NCBI RefSeq assembly: GCF_003953935.1
Contig: NZ_RXLQ01000007.1
Location: 286,920-350,919, forward strand
Direction of reading: 5' to 3'
Source: Massilia atriviolacea
Lineage (GTDB): Bacteria > Pseudomonadota > Gammaproteobacteria > Burkholderiales > Burkholderiaceae_D
DNA length: 64,000 nt
Below the pieces are notes generated by a model. The model searched no databases and was not told where the DNA came from. It saw only the letters and a program-made list of their open reading frames with translations. The translations under genes were made by a program, and so were the position numbers. Shown here piece after piece: positions 41,269 through 50,215 of the stretch; the stretch's first letter is position 1, and each line of letters starts with the position of its first letter.

Positions 41269-41844
41269 ATGACACACCAGGAGCTGATGCCCTTCGGCGG
41301 CATCGTCGAGCAATTGCGCCAGTTCTGCGACCAGCGCCGCACCGGCACCGCCTTCATCGTCAGCGACGACAACCGCATGGCCCAGGTGCATATGGACAGC
41401 GGCAACATCGTCATGCTGCTGTGCCGGGGCCGGCGCGGGGCCGATGCGCTGGCCGCGATGCGCACCATGCTGCGCGCCAGCGTGCGCTTCGACGACAGCT
41501 ACGTGGCGCGGAAAGACAACCCGAAGGCGGCCGGCGTCAGCCTGGCGGACTTGCTGGACGATCCGGCGCCGCTGCGTCCGCGCGTGCCGCTGCGGGCCGG
41601 ACCGCAACCGACGCGGCCACGCCCGCCGCCGGCCGTGTTCGCCAGCGCCGACCTGCTCAGGCTGGAACGCATGCTGGCCGGGCACATCGGGCCGATGGCG
41701 ACCATCGTCTGCGCCGAGCACGCCAGCGAGGCGAGCGACCTGCGCGCGCTGGTGCTGGCGCTGGCGGCCGACATTCCGGACAAGAAGCAGGCCGCCGATT
41801 TTCGCCTGGAAGCGGGACGGGCGCTGGGGCTGGGAGCGGTGTAG
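41269..41844 (+). CDS. DUF4388-like protein with C-terminal DUF8082-like region
   Basis: 191 residues, no membrane segments. N-terminal about 80 residues (IVEQLRQFCDQRRTGTAFIVSDDNRMAQVHMDSGNIVMLLCRGRRGADAL) resemble DUF4388. After a Pro/Arg linker, LLRLERMLAGHIGPMATIVCAEHASEASDLRALVLALAADIPDK resembles DUF8082. Both occur in signalling proteins. It probably acts with the Cache-HAMP protein encoded just upstream. Family assignment is from pattern memory only. Confidence 0.65.
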   Translation: MTHQELMPFGGIVEQLRQFCDQRRTGTAFIVSDDNRMAQVHMDSGNIVMLLCRGRRGADALAAMRTMLRASVRFDDSYVARKDNPKAAGVSLADLLDDPAPLRPRVPLRAGPQPTRPRPPPAVFASADLLRLERMLAGHIGPMATIVCAEHASEASDLRALVLALAADIPDKKQAADFRLEAGRALGLGAV

Positions 41845-41935
41845 GCGCGCACCCGGCGCCGACTTCACATTCAGCGCATTCCCACTGCACAGGCGTTCGC
41901 TACGCTGCGGGTCTGTTCAGTTTCCCTGGAATGCC

Positions 41936-42685
41936 ATGATCGCCCAGCCAGCCTGCGCCAACGCGCCCGCCATCCCGCCAGCCTCGTTCCCGCTGCTCCC
42001 GTTTCTTGTCCGTACCGCGCTCTGGTTCGCCGGCGTGATCCTGCCGGCGACGGCGCTGGCCGTCGCGCTGTTCTTCCTGTACGTGGTGGGCGCCGACCTG
42101 TCGCTTGCCATGGGCGTGCCGGTCCTGTCGCTTGCCAGCATTCCCCTGGCCAATAGCGTTCTGCTGCGCGCATTGGGGACAGCGCGCCCTGCCCTGCCGC
42201 GCCGGCTTGGGCATCTGCACGGTTTCGCCATCGGCAGCGCCCTCCTGTCGACCGTGTTGTGCCTGCCGCACATCCCGGCTGGCGTCGCCGGCCTGCGCTA
42301 CTTCGGCGGCGGCCTGCTGCTGTTCGCGCCTGCGCTGGCGCTGATGACGGCGCTGGCCGCGCGTCGCCTGCTCCAGGCGCACACGCCGCTGCCCGCCGCA
42401 TGGCCCGGCGCGCTGCTGGCGCTGGCGATCATCGGTGCCCCCGAACTGCCGCAGGCCGTCAACCAGGCCGGCGTGCACATGGCGACCAGTGCCGTCCCCG
42501 CCACCCGCGCGAACGGCATGCGCCTGCTGCGCTACCTCGGCAACGAAAAAATCCTGTTGCGGCTGTGCGATACCGGGAACGACCAGCTCGCCAGCCTGAC
42601 CGACCTGCTCATGATCGCGAACCAGGGAACCCGCGCCGGCGATGCGTGCGAGGCCTACTACCGCCTCAGCGGCACCAAGCCATGA
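41936..42685 (+). CDS. membrane protein, paralogue of the next gene's N-terminus
   Basis: 249 residues, about four membrane segments (VRTALWFAGVILPATALAVALFFLYVV; GLRYFGGGLLLFAPALALMTAL; WPGALLALAIIGAPELP). The order and motifs match the N-terminal about 170 residues of the following protein (VRTLLWFGGVILPLLALAGAI; LPTAVTRIGM; LLLRHLGNETMMRGLC versus LLRYLGNEKILLRLC). It therefore looks like a tandem duplication that lost the large C-terminal part. Overlaps the next gene by 4 bp (ATGA). Confidence 0.75.
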   Translation: MIAQPACANAPAIPPASFPLLPFLVRTALWFAGVILPATALAVALFFLYVVGADLSLAMGVPVLSLASIPLANSVLLRALGTARPALPRRLGHLHGFAIGSALLSTVLCLPHIPAGVAGLRYFGGGLLLFAPALALMTALAARRLLQAHTPLPAAWPGALLALAIIGAPELPQAVNQAGVHMATSAVPATRANGMRLLRYLGNEKILLRLCDTGNDQLASLTDLLMIANQGTRAGDACEAYYRLSGTKP

Positions 42686-45069
42686 GCATGCATCGGGAAG
42701 CCGCGGCGCCGGCGCCGCGCCTGGTTGGCCCCGCCGTGCGCACCCTGCTCTGGTTCGGCGGCGTCATCCTGCCGCTGCTGGCGCTGGCAGGCGCCATCGT
42801 CATCGGCCTGTGCTGGATGCCCGGGCTGTTTTCGGCGACCATGTGCGCGCACGCCCTCCTGATCGTCAGCGTGCCGCTGGCCAATGCGCAGCTGCTGCGC
42901 GCGCTCCACGGCGAATCTCCCTTGCCGTCGCGCCGGATGGCGCTGCTGCACAGCTTTGCGACCGGGGTCAGTGCGGTGTTCGCCGTGCTGTTCCTGCCGC
43001 TCACCGCGCTCGGCGTGATCGCCATCGTCTACTTCGGCGCCGGCCTGCTGCTGCTGGCGCCGCTGCTGTCGCTGTGCGCGGCGCTGGCCGCGCGCCGCCT
43101 CCTGCGCCGGACCAGGCCGCAGGGCGGCGCGGCGCTCGGCCCCCTGTGGCCCGGCATGCTGCTGGCGCTGGCCATCGTCGCCGCGCTCGAACTGCCGACC
43201 GCCGTCACGCGCATCGGCATGAGCATGGCGAACGGCGCCAACCCGGCCACCCGCGACAGGGGGGTGCTGCTGCTGCGCCACCTGGGCAACGAAACGATGA
43301 TGCGCGGCTTGTGCTACCAGATACCGTCGCCCGGCACGGACCTGGTCGGCGTCTTGCAGCCCTTCAGCTTCCCGATCGGCGCGGAACAGGCGCGCGCCAT
43401 CTATTACCGCGTCAACGGCATCGCCTTCAACGCCCTGCCGGTGCCGTCCGCGCTCGACCCCGGCCGGCTCGGCCTGAACCGCGACGCCGGCGCCAGCATC
43501 GTGGGCGGGCGCGCGGCGGGCCTGCGCCTGGCCGGTTCGCGCATCGAGGGCACGCTCGATGCGCGCGCGGCGCTCGCCTCCCTGGACTGGACCATAACCT
43601 TCCGCAACGACGCCCTCAACCAGCAGGAAGCGCGCGCGCAGGCGAACCTGCCGGCCGGCGCGGTGGTGACCGGGGTGGCCGTGCTGGACGGCGCCAGCGT
43701 GCGCGAAGGCCTGGTGGGCGGCGCCGCGCTGCGCGCGCGCCAGCAGGCGGCGCAGGCGTCCGGGCGCGCCCCGGCGCTGGTGACCACGGCGGGCAAGGAC
43801 CGCATCATGCTGCATCTGCGCGACATTCCGGGCCAGGGCGAGCTGACCGTGAGGATCGCGCTGGTGGCCCCGCTGGTGCTCAACGAACTGCGGCTCGGCT
43901 TCGTGCAGCTGCCCTCGTTCAGCGAACGCAATGTCGACATCGGCGACGGCATGCGCCACGCGGTATCGCTGGAATCGGCCAGCGCGCTGCGCGGCGCGCC
44001 CGGGATGCGCGAGGAACCCGGCGCCACGCTGCCGTTCGCGCTGCGCGGCGAGCTCGCCGAACCGCTGCCGGGCATGGGCGCGGCCATCGTCGGCGCCTTG
44101 CGCGCGCCCTCGGACACGCACGCCTGGAGCCCCGACCCGAGCACGCCCGGCGGCGCGATCGTGCAGACCATCGTCCAGCGGGCGGCGCGCATCCCGCGCC
44201 GGGTGGCGCTGGTGGTGGACGGCTCGGTGGCGCTGGCGGCGCAAAGGGAACAGCTGGCGCGCGCCGCCACCTCTTTTCCCGGCAACGTGGAACTGGGCGT
44301 GATCGTGGCCGGCAGCCAGGCGCCGCAGGTGTTCCTGCACGACCCGTCCGATTCGCTGGCGAGCGTGCGCTACCTGCAGGACATCGCCTTCGAGGGCGGC
44401 AACGACAACAGCGCGGCGTTGCTGGCGGCGTGGGAATGGGCGGCGGCCAGCAGCGACGGTGCGGTGGTGTGGATCCACGGACCGCAGCCGCTCATGCCCG
44501 GTTCGGGGGACGCGCTGCTGCAGCACTACCGCCAGCGTCCCGGCCAGGTGCGCCTGTTCGACCTGGAAGCGGCCAGCGGCCGCAACGTGCTGTGGGAGCG
44601 GATGGACGGCATCGCCGCCCTGGCGCGCGTGCCGCGCATCGGATCGCTGCACGACGACCTGGTGCGCCTGCTGAGCGGCTGGAAGCCGGCCGCGCAGCAG
44701 GTGGTGGTCGAGCGCAGCCGCGCCGGCGCGTCCCAGCCGGCAGCGCAACAGGCCTCGCCGCAACTGGCGCGCTTGTGGGCGGGCGAGCGCGCCATGGTCC
44801 TGCGCGCGAAGGACGCGCTGGCCACGCCCGGGGAAGCCGGCGAACTGGCGCGGCTCGAGCGCCTGCTGGCCGCCACGGCGCAGGCGCCGGGAGCGCCGGC
44901 CCTGGCCGTCCCCGAGGCGGCGCCGTCAGGCGCGGCGGCGGCGCTGGCGCAACCGGGATGGGAACTCTGCCTGCTGATCGCCCTGGCGCTGGTCGCGGCC
45001 GGATGGCGCGTGCATTTCCACCTGCGCACGCCGTATCCATCCTCGCCGCACGAGGCGCGAGCTCAGTGA
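42682..45069 (+). CDS. large membrane protein with VIT-like and degenerate vWA-like regions
   Basis: 795 residues. N-terminal membrane block (about 20-175), then a VIT-like domain about 300-415 (LDWTITFRNDALNQQEARAQANLPAGAVVTGVAVLDG...IALVAPLV), a vWA-like region from about 505 (RRVALVVDGSVALAAQ) and a final membrane span (LCLLIALALVAAGWRV). The metal-site motif is DGSVA rather than DxSxS, so metal binding is doubtful. Such VIT/vWA membrane proteins occur near exosortase systems; a link here is only inferred. It ends 7 bp inside the convergent glycosyltransferase gene. Confidence 0.78.
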   Translation: MSMHREAAAPAPRLVGPAVRTLLWFGGVILPLLALAGAIVIGLCWMPGLFSATMCAHALLIVSVPLANAQLLRALHGESPLPSRRMALLHSFATGVSAVFAVLFLPLTALGVIAIVYFGAGLLLLAPLLSLCAALAARRLLRRTRPQGGAALGPLWPGMLLALAIVAALELPTAVTRIGMSMANGANPATRDRGVLLLRHLGNETMMRGLCYQIPSPGTDLVGVLQPFSFPIGAEQARAIYYRVNGIAFNALPVPSALDPGRLGLNRDAGASIVGGRAAGLRLAGSRIEGTLDARAALASLDWTITFRNDALNQQEARAQANLPAGAVVTGVAVLDGASVREGLVGGAALRARQQAAQASGRAPALVTTAGKDRIMLHLRDIPGQGELTVRIALVAPLVLNELRLGFVQLPSFSERNVDIGDGMRHAVSLESASALRGAPGMREEPGATLPFALRGELAEPLPGMGAAIVGALRAPSDTHAWSPDPSTPGGAIVQTIVQRAARIPRRVALVVDGSVALAAQREQLARAATSFPGNVELGVIVAGSQAPQVFLHDPSDSLASVRYLQDIAFEGGNDNSAALLAAWEWAAASSDGAVVWIHGPQPLMPGSGDALLQHYRQRPGQVRLFDLEAASGRNVLWERMDGIAALARVPRIGSLHDDLVRLLSGWKPAAQQVVVERSRAGASQPAAQQASPQLARLWAGERAMVLRAKDALATPGEAGELARLERLLAATAQAPGAPALAVPEAAPSGAAAALAQPGWELCLLIALALVAAGWRVHFHLRTPYPSSPHEARAQ

Positions 45070-46181
45070 GCGGCGACGCCGGCCGCCACATCGGCCACCA
45101 GCGCGATCAGGCGGTGGCGCGTGCGCGCGGGTGCGAACGTGTGCGCGTAGCGCCATGCGCGCGCGGCGAAGGCGGCAAAGCCGTCGTCGCGCCACGGCGC
45201 CGAACCGGCCAGCGCCAGCTCGGCGCCGACGGCCTGCGCCAGCGCCGCGATGTCGCCGGTCGGCACCAGCCGCGCAAAGCCGCCCGCGATGGCCGGCGTG
45301 TTCGAATTGTCGTAGCAGACCACGCGGCAGCCGGCCGACAGCGCTTCGACGATCGGCACGCAAAAGCCCTCGTGGTAGGTGGGCAGGACGAATACATCGC
45401 CCTCTGCCAGCAGGCGCTGTTTGAGCTGGTCCGGCGCGTCGCCGTGCAGGCGCACCGAGACGCGCCCGCCGTACCTGCGCGGCCATGCGTCGGCGGCGGC
45501 GCGCACCGCCGCGACCAGCGCCGGATCGGAAAAGCCCAGGTTGGCCACCAGGTCGAGCGCGATGCGCGCGCCGCTGTCGGCCTGCAGGCAGCGCGCCACC
45601 GCGTCGAGCAGGTCGGCCACGCCTTTGGACTGCACCAGGCGGCCGATGAAGACCAGCCGCACGATGCCGTCGGCATGGCCCGGCTTGGCGGCGCAGGGCT
45701 GCGCCTGTCCATGCACCGCCAGCGGCAGCACGCCGGCCGGGGTGGTCACGCCGGATGCGCGCAGCACCGCCAGGTTGCTGGCGCTGTCGCAGGCCACGTA
45801 ATCGGCGAACATGGTGTTGCCCATCTGCGCGAACGACTTGTCGATGGTGGCGTGATGCGCGGCGCCGACGAAACGCTTGGGCGTGATGTTATGGAACACC
45901 ACCAGGCGGCGCGCCCGCTCCGGCACCAGCATGATCAGGTCGAACAGCGGATAGAAAATCCCGAAATGGAAAATGACGATGTCGCTGGCCTGGAAATGCG
46001 CATCGGGCAGGATGTCTGTGACATCGCGCACCAGCCGGTGCGGCACGCCAGCGTGCTCGCAGGCGTAGGCGAACAGCACCACCTCGTGGCCGGCCCCGGC
46101 CAGCCAGCCGACGTTGTCGGCGATGGCGTTGGAAATGGCGTCGTTCCTGACGCAGATGCCGTGCACCACCGAGATCTTCAT
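45063..46181 (-). CDS. glycosyltransferase family 4 (GT-B)
   Basis: 372 residues. N-terminal MKISVVHGICVRNDAISNAIADNVGWLAGAGHEVVLF; the C-terminal half has LVFIGRLVQSKGVADLLDAVARC and the GT4 signature VLPTYHEGFCVPIVEALSAGCRVVCYDNS (E-x7-E). It transfers a sugar in retaining fashion to a polysaccharide or lipid-linked acceptor. Third gene of an operon with the two upstream genes on this strand; its ATG overlaps the upstream stop (ATGA). Confidence 0.92.
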   Translation of the reverse strand: MKISVVHGICVRNDAISNAIADNVGWLAGAGHEVVLFAYACEHAGVPHRLVRDVTDILPDAHFQASDIVIFHFGIFYPLFDLIMLVPERARRLVVFHNITPKRFVGAAHHATIDKSFAQMGNTMFADYVACDSASNLAVLRASGVTTPAGVLPLAVHGQAQPCAAKPGHADGIVRLVFIGRLVQSKGVADLLDAVARCLQADSGARIALDLVANLGFSDPALVAAVRAAADAWPRRYGGRVSVRLHGDAPDQLKQRLLAEGDVFVLPTYHEGFCVPIVEALSAGCRVVCYDNSNTPAIAGGFARLVPTGDIAALAQAVGAELALAGSAPWRDDGFAAFAARAWRYAHTFAPARTRHRLIALVADVAAGVAAH

Positions 46182-48400
46182 CGGCGCCCCCGCCCGAAGC
46201 GCTCCAGCGCGATGCCGTACAGGGGCAGGCTGTCCGTCGCCATGCGGCGCGAAATGAATTTTTCCTCGAACAGCGCGCGCCCGGCCCGCCCCATGCCGGC
46301 GCGCAGTGCGGGCGAGGCGGCCAGGGCCTCGATGGCGCCGGCCAGGGCGGCGCTGTCGCCGGGCGCGACCAGCAATCCGTTGACGCCGTCGCTGACCACT
46401 TCGGGCATGCCGCCGGCGGCGCAGCCGATCACCGGGCGCGCCTCGCGCATGGCTTCGACGAACACCAGGCCGAACGACTCGTAGCGGCTGGGCGCGACGA
46501 AGATGTCGCACTCGCGGTAGGCGGCGCGCAGGGTGGCGTCGTCGACGCGGCCTTCGAAGCTGACACGTTCGCCCCACGCGGCCAGCTTGCCGTTGCGGCG
46601 GCAGTCTTCCTTGTAGCTGATCTGCGCACCCGACATCGGCAGCGTATCGTCGCCGAGGATGCGAAAGCGCAGCTGCGGATGGCGCGCCAGCAGCGGGTCG
46701 ATCGCGGCCAGCAGCACGTCGATGCCCTTGCGCGCTTCCAGCCGGCCGACGAACAGCACCGTGACGCCGCCATCGCCGCGCGCCGCCGGCGCGGCGGGCG
46801 CCGCCACGTCGGGCATCCCCAGCGGCACCAGGCGCAGGCTGGCGTCGTCGAAGCGGAAATCGTAGGCCTGCTCGATGTCGCGCCGGATGGCGGCGCTGTT
46901 GGCGCGGATCGCCTGCGAGTGCAGCATCAGTTCTTTTTCGAGCGCCAGCATGGGCGTGCCGAAGCGCGCCATCCAGGCCGCGTCGTCGCGCAGCTCGGCG
47001 CGGCCCTGCAGCGAAAAATGCAAGGTGGTGTGCAGGCTGGTGACCAGCGGCCAGCGGCCCTCGAACAGGAAGGCCGCGCCTTCGGCGTCCCAGATCGGCG
47101 CTTCGACCAGGTCCAGCGGACGATGGCTGGCGATGCGGCGCGCCTCGTCCAGCGCGGTGGCGCACCAGTTCCAGATCTCTTGCGGAATGGCGCGTTCCAG
47201 TGCGTCGTAGGACAGCGCGTGCTCGCGCAGCACGACCCGGTGCACCCACACGCCGCCCACCAGTTCGACCCGGCTGTGGGTGCTGCTTTCGGCGATCACG
47301 TGGACCTGGTGGCCTTCGGCGGCCAGCGCTTCGGCCAGGTCGCGGCTGAAGGTGGCGATGCCGCCGCGGTGATGCGGCGGGTAGTCGCGCGAGACCAGCG
47401 CCAGCGTCATGGCCTGCGGATGGCCGATGGTGGCAAACGGCAGGAAGGCGCCCTGCCAGCGCGCGCGTTTGGCGGCGTCGATGGCGCCGGCGACCGGCGC
47501 CAGGCCATGGCGCGTGCCGGTATCCCAGGCGCGCGCGGCTTCGTCGTCGAAGCGGACGCGCCGTTGCGCGTCGGCGCTGCCGTTGGCGATCATGAACTCG
47601 ACGTGGCGCCGGTGCGAGTCGGCCTTGTCGCGGTTGAGCGCATCGATGCGCTCGCGCGTGGCGTATTCCAGGCCGTGCTTGAGCGAGAAGTAAATGGTGT
47701 TCTTCAGGATCGGGTAGATCGCGCGCGGCAGCCGCGCCGCGTCGCGCACGCCGTTGGGGGCGGTCTTGTGGTGCACGTAGGCGTGTTCCAGCTGCTTGAG
47801 CAGGAAGCCGGCATCGACCAGGCGGCAGCAGACGTCGGTCTCGTCGAGGAAGTACTCGAACTCCTCGTCGAAGCCGCCCACTTCCAGCAGGGCCGAGCGC
47901 CGGAAGGAGGCATTCGTTCCCTGCAGGTAGGGAAACTCGCGCGAGCCGGGAAAGCACAGCTGCGGCGTGGCCCGGCGCTGGCCGGTGTCGACCTCGCCCA
48001 GCCGGCTGGCGCTGGCGTAGTGGTACTGGAAGGTGTAGCCGCTGCTGTCGTACACGCGCCCGCCGGCCCCGCCCACGCCCGCGTCGTCATAGGCGGCGGC
48101 CAGCCCGGCGAGCCATTCGGGTTCGGGGATGGCATCGTCGTCGATGAAGGCGACCACCTCGCCGGCGGCCATGCAGATGCCGATATTGCGCGACACCGAC
48201 AGGTTGGCGACCGGGCAGCGCGCCGTGCGGATGCGCGGCAGCCAGGACGCGATCACGCGCTCCGTCCCGTCGGTCGAGGGGCCGTTGACGACGATGACTT
48301 CGAACTGGCCGGCATAGCGCAGGCGGCACAGGCTTTCCAGCGTTTCCTGCAGCAGGGCGGCGCGGTCGAGGGTGTTGATCACGATCGAAAAAGTGATCAT
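46178..48400 (-). CDS. GT2-GT4 fusion glycosyltransferase
   Basis: 740 residues. The N-terminal third is a GT-A/GT2 domain (TFSIVINTLDRAALLQETLESL; DXD-like VAFIDDDAIPEPEW; ETDVCCR). The C-terminal part is a GT4 domain (LALVSRDYPPHHRGGIATFSRDLAEALAAEGH; VLFVGRLEARKGIDVLLAAI; FVAPSRYESFGLVFVEAMREARPVIG). Two transferase activities in one chain can add successive sugars to a polysaccharide repeat. It is coupled (ATGA) to both neighbours. Start at ATG 48400. Confidence 0.92.
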   Translation of the reverse strand: MITFSIVINTLDRAALLQETLESLCRLRYAGQFEVIVVNGPSTDGTERVIASWLPRIRTARCPVANLSVSRNIGICMAAGEVVAFIDDDAIPEPEWLAGLAAAYDDAGVGGAGGRVYDSSGYTFQYHYASASRLGEVDTGQRRATPQLCFPGSREFPYLQGTNASFRRSALLEVGGFDEEFEYFLDETDVCCRLVDAGFLLKQLEHAYVHHKTAPNGVRDAARLPRAIYPILKNTIYFSLKHGLEYATRERIDALNRDKADSHRRHVEFMIANGSADAQRRVRFDDEAARAWDTGTRHGLAPVAGAIDAAKRARWQGAFLPFATIGHPQAMTLALVSRDYPPHHRGGIATFSRDLAEALAAEGHQVHVIAESSTHSRVELVGGVWVHRVVLREHALSYDALERAIPQEIWNWCATALDEARRIASHRPLDLVEAPIWDAEGAAFLFEGRWPLVTSLHTTLHFSLQGRAELRDDAAWMARFGTPMLALEKELMLHSQAIRANSAAIRRDIEQAYDFRFDDASLRLVPLGMPDVAAPAAPAARGDGGVTVLFVGRLEARKGIDVLLAAIDPLLARHPQLRFRILGDDTLPMSGAQISYKEDCRRNGKLAAWGERVSFEGRVDDATLRAAYRECDIFVAPSRYESFGLVFVEAMREARPVIGCAAGGMPEVVSDGVNGLLVAPGDSAALAGAIEALAASPALRAGMGRAGRALFEEKFISRRMATDSLPLYGIALERFGRGRR

Positions 48401-48702
48401 GGGCGGCGCTCGGCCTCCAGCCGGTCGAGGCGTTCGCGCAGGGCGGCCAGGTCGCGCGCGATCATGCGCAGCGCGACCGGGGTGGACGCGATCAGATTGT
48501 CGGGGTCGCGCTCGGCCGCCAGCACGCGGGCGTTCAGGTCGGAGATGTTCTTGAGCAGCATCGGCAGCTGTTCGCGCATCAAGGCGTCGCGCCGCAGGTT
48601 GTCGTCCGGCAGGCGCACGACGGCCACCACGGTCCGGACCAGGCGTCCCAGCAAGGGCCATCCCGCCATGCTGCGCGCAGCACGTTTGATCAGCGTTTTC
48701 AT
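48397..48702 (-). CDS. small coiled-coil protein leading the glycosyltransferase operon
   Basis: 101 residues. A basic amphipathic N-terminus (LIKRAARSMAGWPLLGRLVRTVVAVVRLP) could lie on the membrane; the C-terminal half is a coiled coil (ISDLNARVLAAERD, DLAALRERLDRLEAE). I do not recognise the family; similar short coiled-coil leaders occur in surface-polysaccharide loci. The stop overlaps the GT2-GT4 start. Confidence 0.65.
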   Translation of the reverse strand: MKTLIKRAARSMAGWPLLGRLVRTVVAVVRLPDDNLRRDALMREQLPMLLKNISDLNARVLAAERDPDNLIASTPVALRMIARDLAALRERLDRLEAERRP

Positions 48703-48789
48703 CGGGAGTTACCTGTTTTCCGTAGCAAGACTGCGGGATTTTGCGGGCCCATTAAATATCTGTCAATAGTGCATTTTTGAAACGTGCGC

Positions 48790-48825
48790 TTGACGAATTC
48801 AAATAGAATCGATATTCTATTTGAA
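48790..48825 (+). promoter_or_regulatory. TetR-gene promoter overlapped by a perfect palindrome ending at the ATG
   Basis: -35 TTGACG (48790-48795), 17-bp spacer, -10 TATTCT (48813-48818). The palindrome arms TTCAAATAGAAT (48798-48809) and ATTCTATTTGAA (48814-48825) flank CGAT; the last base of the palindrome is the A of the ATG. Predicted transcription start is at about 48825, so the transcript would be leaderless. Confidence 0.6.
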
Positions 48826-49412
48826 TGGTCAGACTCGCTAAATACAATGCAAACACCTTCATCGACGGCGCCATCGGCATTGCCGCCGCCTGCGGCATCG
48901 GCGCGGTGTCGATGTCGGCCATCGCCATCGGGGCCGGTGCGCCGATCGGATCGGTGTATCACCGCTTCGACTCGCGCAGCACCCTGCTGGCGCATGCCTG
49001 GCTGACGGTGAAGGCCGATTTCCGCGAACGGGTGGCGCGCCACTGGGACGAGGAAGACAGCTGGATCCCGGTGGCGGCCCTGCTCGACTGGTGCCGCGGC
49101 AAGCCGGTGTATGCGCGCTTCCTGCTGCAGTACGAAGACTGCCCCGACCTGGGCGGGCCGCTCGCGCCGGAACTGAGCGAATTGCTGGAAGTGGAGCAGG
49201 CCCGCCTGGACGCCTGCTTCGAACGCTGCCTGCGGCGGCGCGGCGCCGATGGCGACGACGCGGCCCACACGCTGCGCTTCATGCTGATCGACGCGCCGAT
49301 CGCCATCGTCAAACCCTACCTGGCCCAGAACAAGCCGATCCCCGCCACCCTCGACGCCATCCTGCGCGCCTCGCACGACGCGGTCGATGCCCTGGCCGCC
49401 TCCCCCCATTGA
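48825..49412 (+). CDS. TetR-family transcriptional regulator
   Basis: 195 residues. N-terminal HTH: NTFIDGAIGIAAACGIGAVSMSAIAIGAGAPIGSVYHRFDSRSTLLAHAW, with the recognition helix GAPIGSVYHRF. The rest is the helical ligand-binding domain. No Shine-Dalgarno precedes the ATG, and the operator palindrome ends at the start codon, so the gene should repress itself. It is 122 bp from the divergent glycosyltransferase operon and 8 bp before methionine aminopeptidase, either of which could be a target. Confidence 0.93.
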   Translation: MVRLAKYNANTFIDGAIGIAAACGIGAVSMSAIAIGAGAPIGSVYHRFDSRSTLLAHAWLTVKADFRERVARHWDEEDSWIPVAALLDWCRGKPVYARFLLQYEDCPDLGGPLAPELSELLEVEQARLDACFERCLRRRGADGDDAAHTLRFMLIDAPIAIVKPYLAQNKPIPATLDAILRASHDAVDALAASPH

Positions 49413-49420
49413 GAAACCCC

Positions 49421-50215
49421 ATGCGCTACTCGACCCAGACAGAACACGGCAAACCGATTCCCCTGCACGACGAGGAGGCCTTCGAGGCCATGCGCGCGGC
49501 CGGCCGGCTGGCCGCCGCCACGCTCGACTTCATCGCGCCGCACGTGCGCCCGGGCGTATCGACCGCCACCCTGGACGCCATGTGCGAGGAATTCATGCGC
49601 GCCGGCGGCGGCATTCCGGCCACCATCGGCTACCACGGCTACAGGCACGCCAGCTGCATTTCGGTAAACCATGTGGTCACGCACGGGGTGCCGTCGGACA
49701 AAAAGATCCTGCGCGAGGGCGACATCGTCAACATCGACGTCACGCCGCGCCTGAACGGCTGGCACGGCGACACCAGCCGCACCTTCGAAGTGGGCACGAT
49801 CTCGATCCTGGCCAGGCGCCTGGTCGATGCCGCCTACGACGCCATGATGGCGGGAGTGCGCACAGTGCGTCCGGGCGCCACCCTGGGCGACGTCGGCGCG
49901 GCGGTCGAGGCCCACATCAAGTCGCAGGGCTTTTCGTCGGTGCGCGATTTTTGCGGCCACGGCATCGGCAAGGTGATGCACGACGCGCCGCAGGTGACGC
50001 ACTACGGCCGTCCCGGCACCGGCATCGTGCTGGAACCGGGCATGATGTTTACCATCGAGCCGATGGTCAACGCCGGCACCCACCATGTGACGGTGCTGCC
50101 CGATAAATGGACCACCGTGAGCAAGGACCGCAAATGGTCGGCCCAGTTCGAGCACACGGTGGCGGTGACCGACAGCGGCGTCGAGATCTTCACGCTGTCG
50201 GCCGAGGGGCGCTAA
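49421..50215 (+). CDS. map: type I methionine aminopeptidase
   Basis: 264 residues. Metal ligands: Asp in NIDVTPRLNGWHGDTSRTF (two Asp), His in GHGIGKVMHDAPQV, Glu in MFTIEPMVN and Glu in WSAQFEHTVAVT; substrate His in CISVNHVVTHGVPS. Removes N-terminal Met from nascent proteins. Located 8 bp after the TetR stop, so it is probably in the same transcript; this looks like a second, regulated copy rather than the usual map beside rpsB, which is not in the window. Confidence 0.96.
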   Translation: MRYSTQTEHGKPIPLHDEEAFEAMRAAGRLAAATLDFIAPHVRPGVSTATLDAMCEEFMRAGGGIPATIGYHGYRHASCISVNHVVTHGVPSDKKILREGDIVNIDVTPRLNGWHGDTSRTFEVGTISILARRLVDAAYDAMMAGVRTVRPGATLGDVGAAVEAHIKSQGFSSVRDFCGHGIGKVMHDAPQVTHYGRPGTGIVLEPGMMFTIEPMVNAGTHHVTVLPDKWTTVSKDRKWSAQFEHTVAVTDSGVEIFTLSAEGR

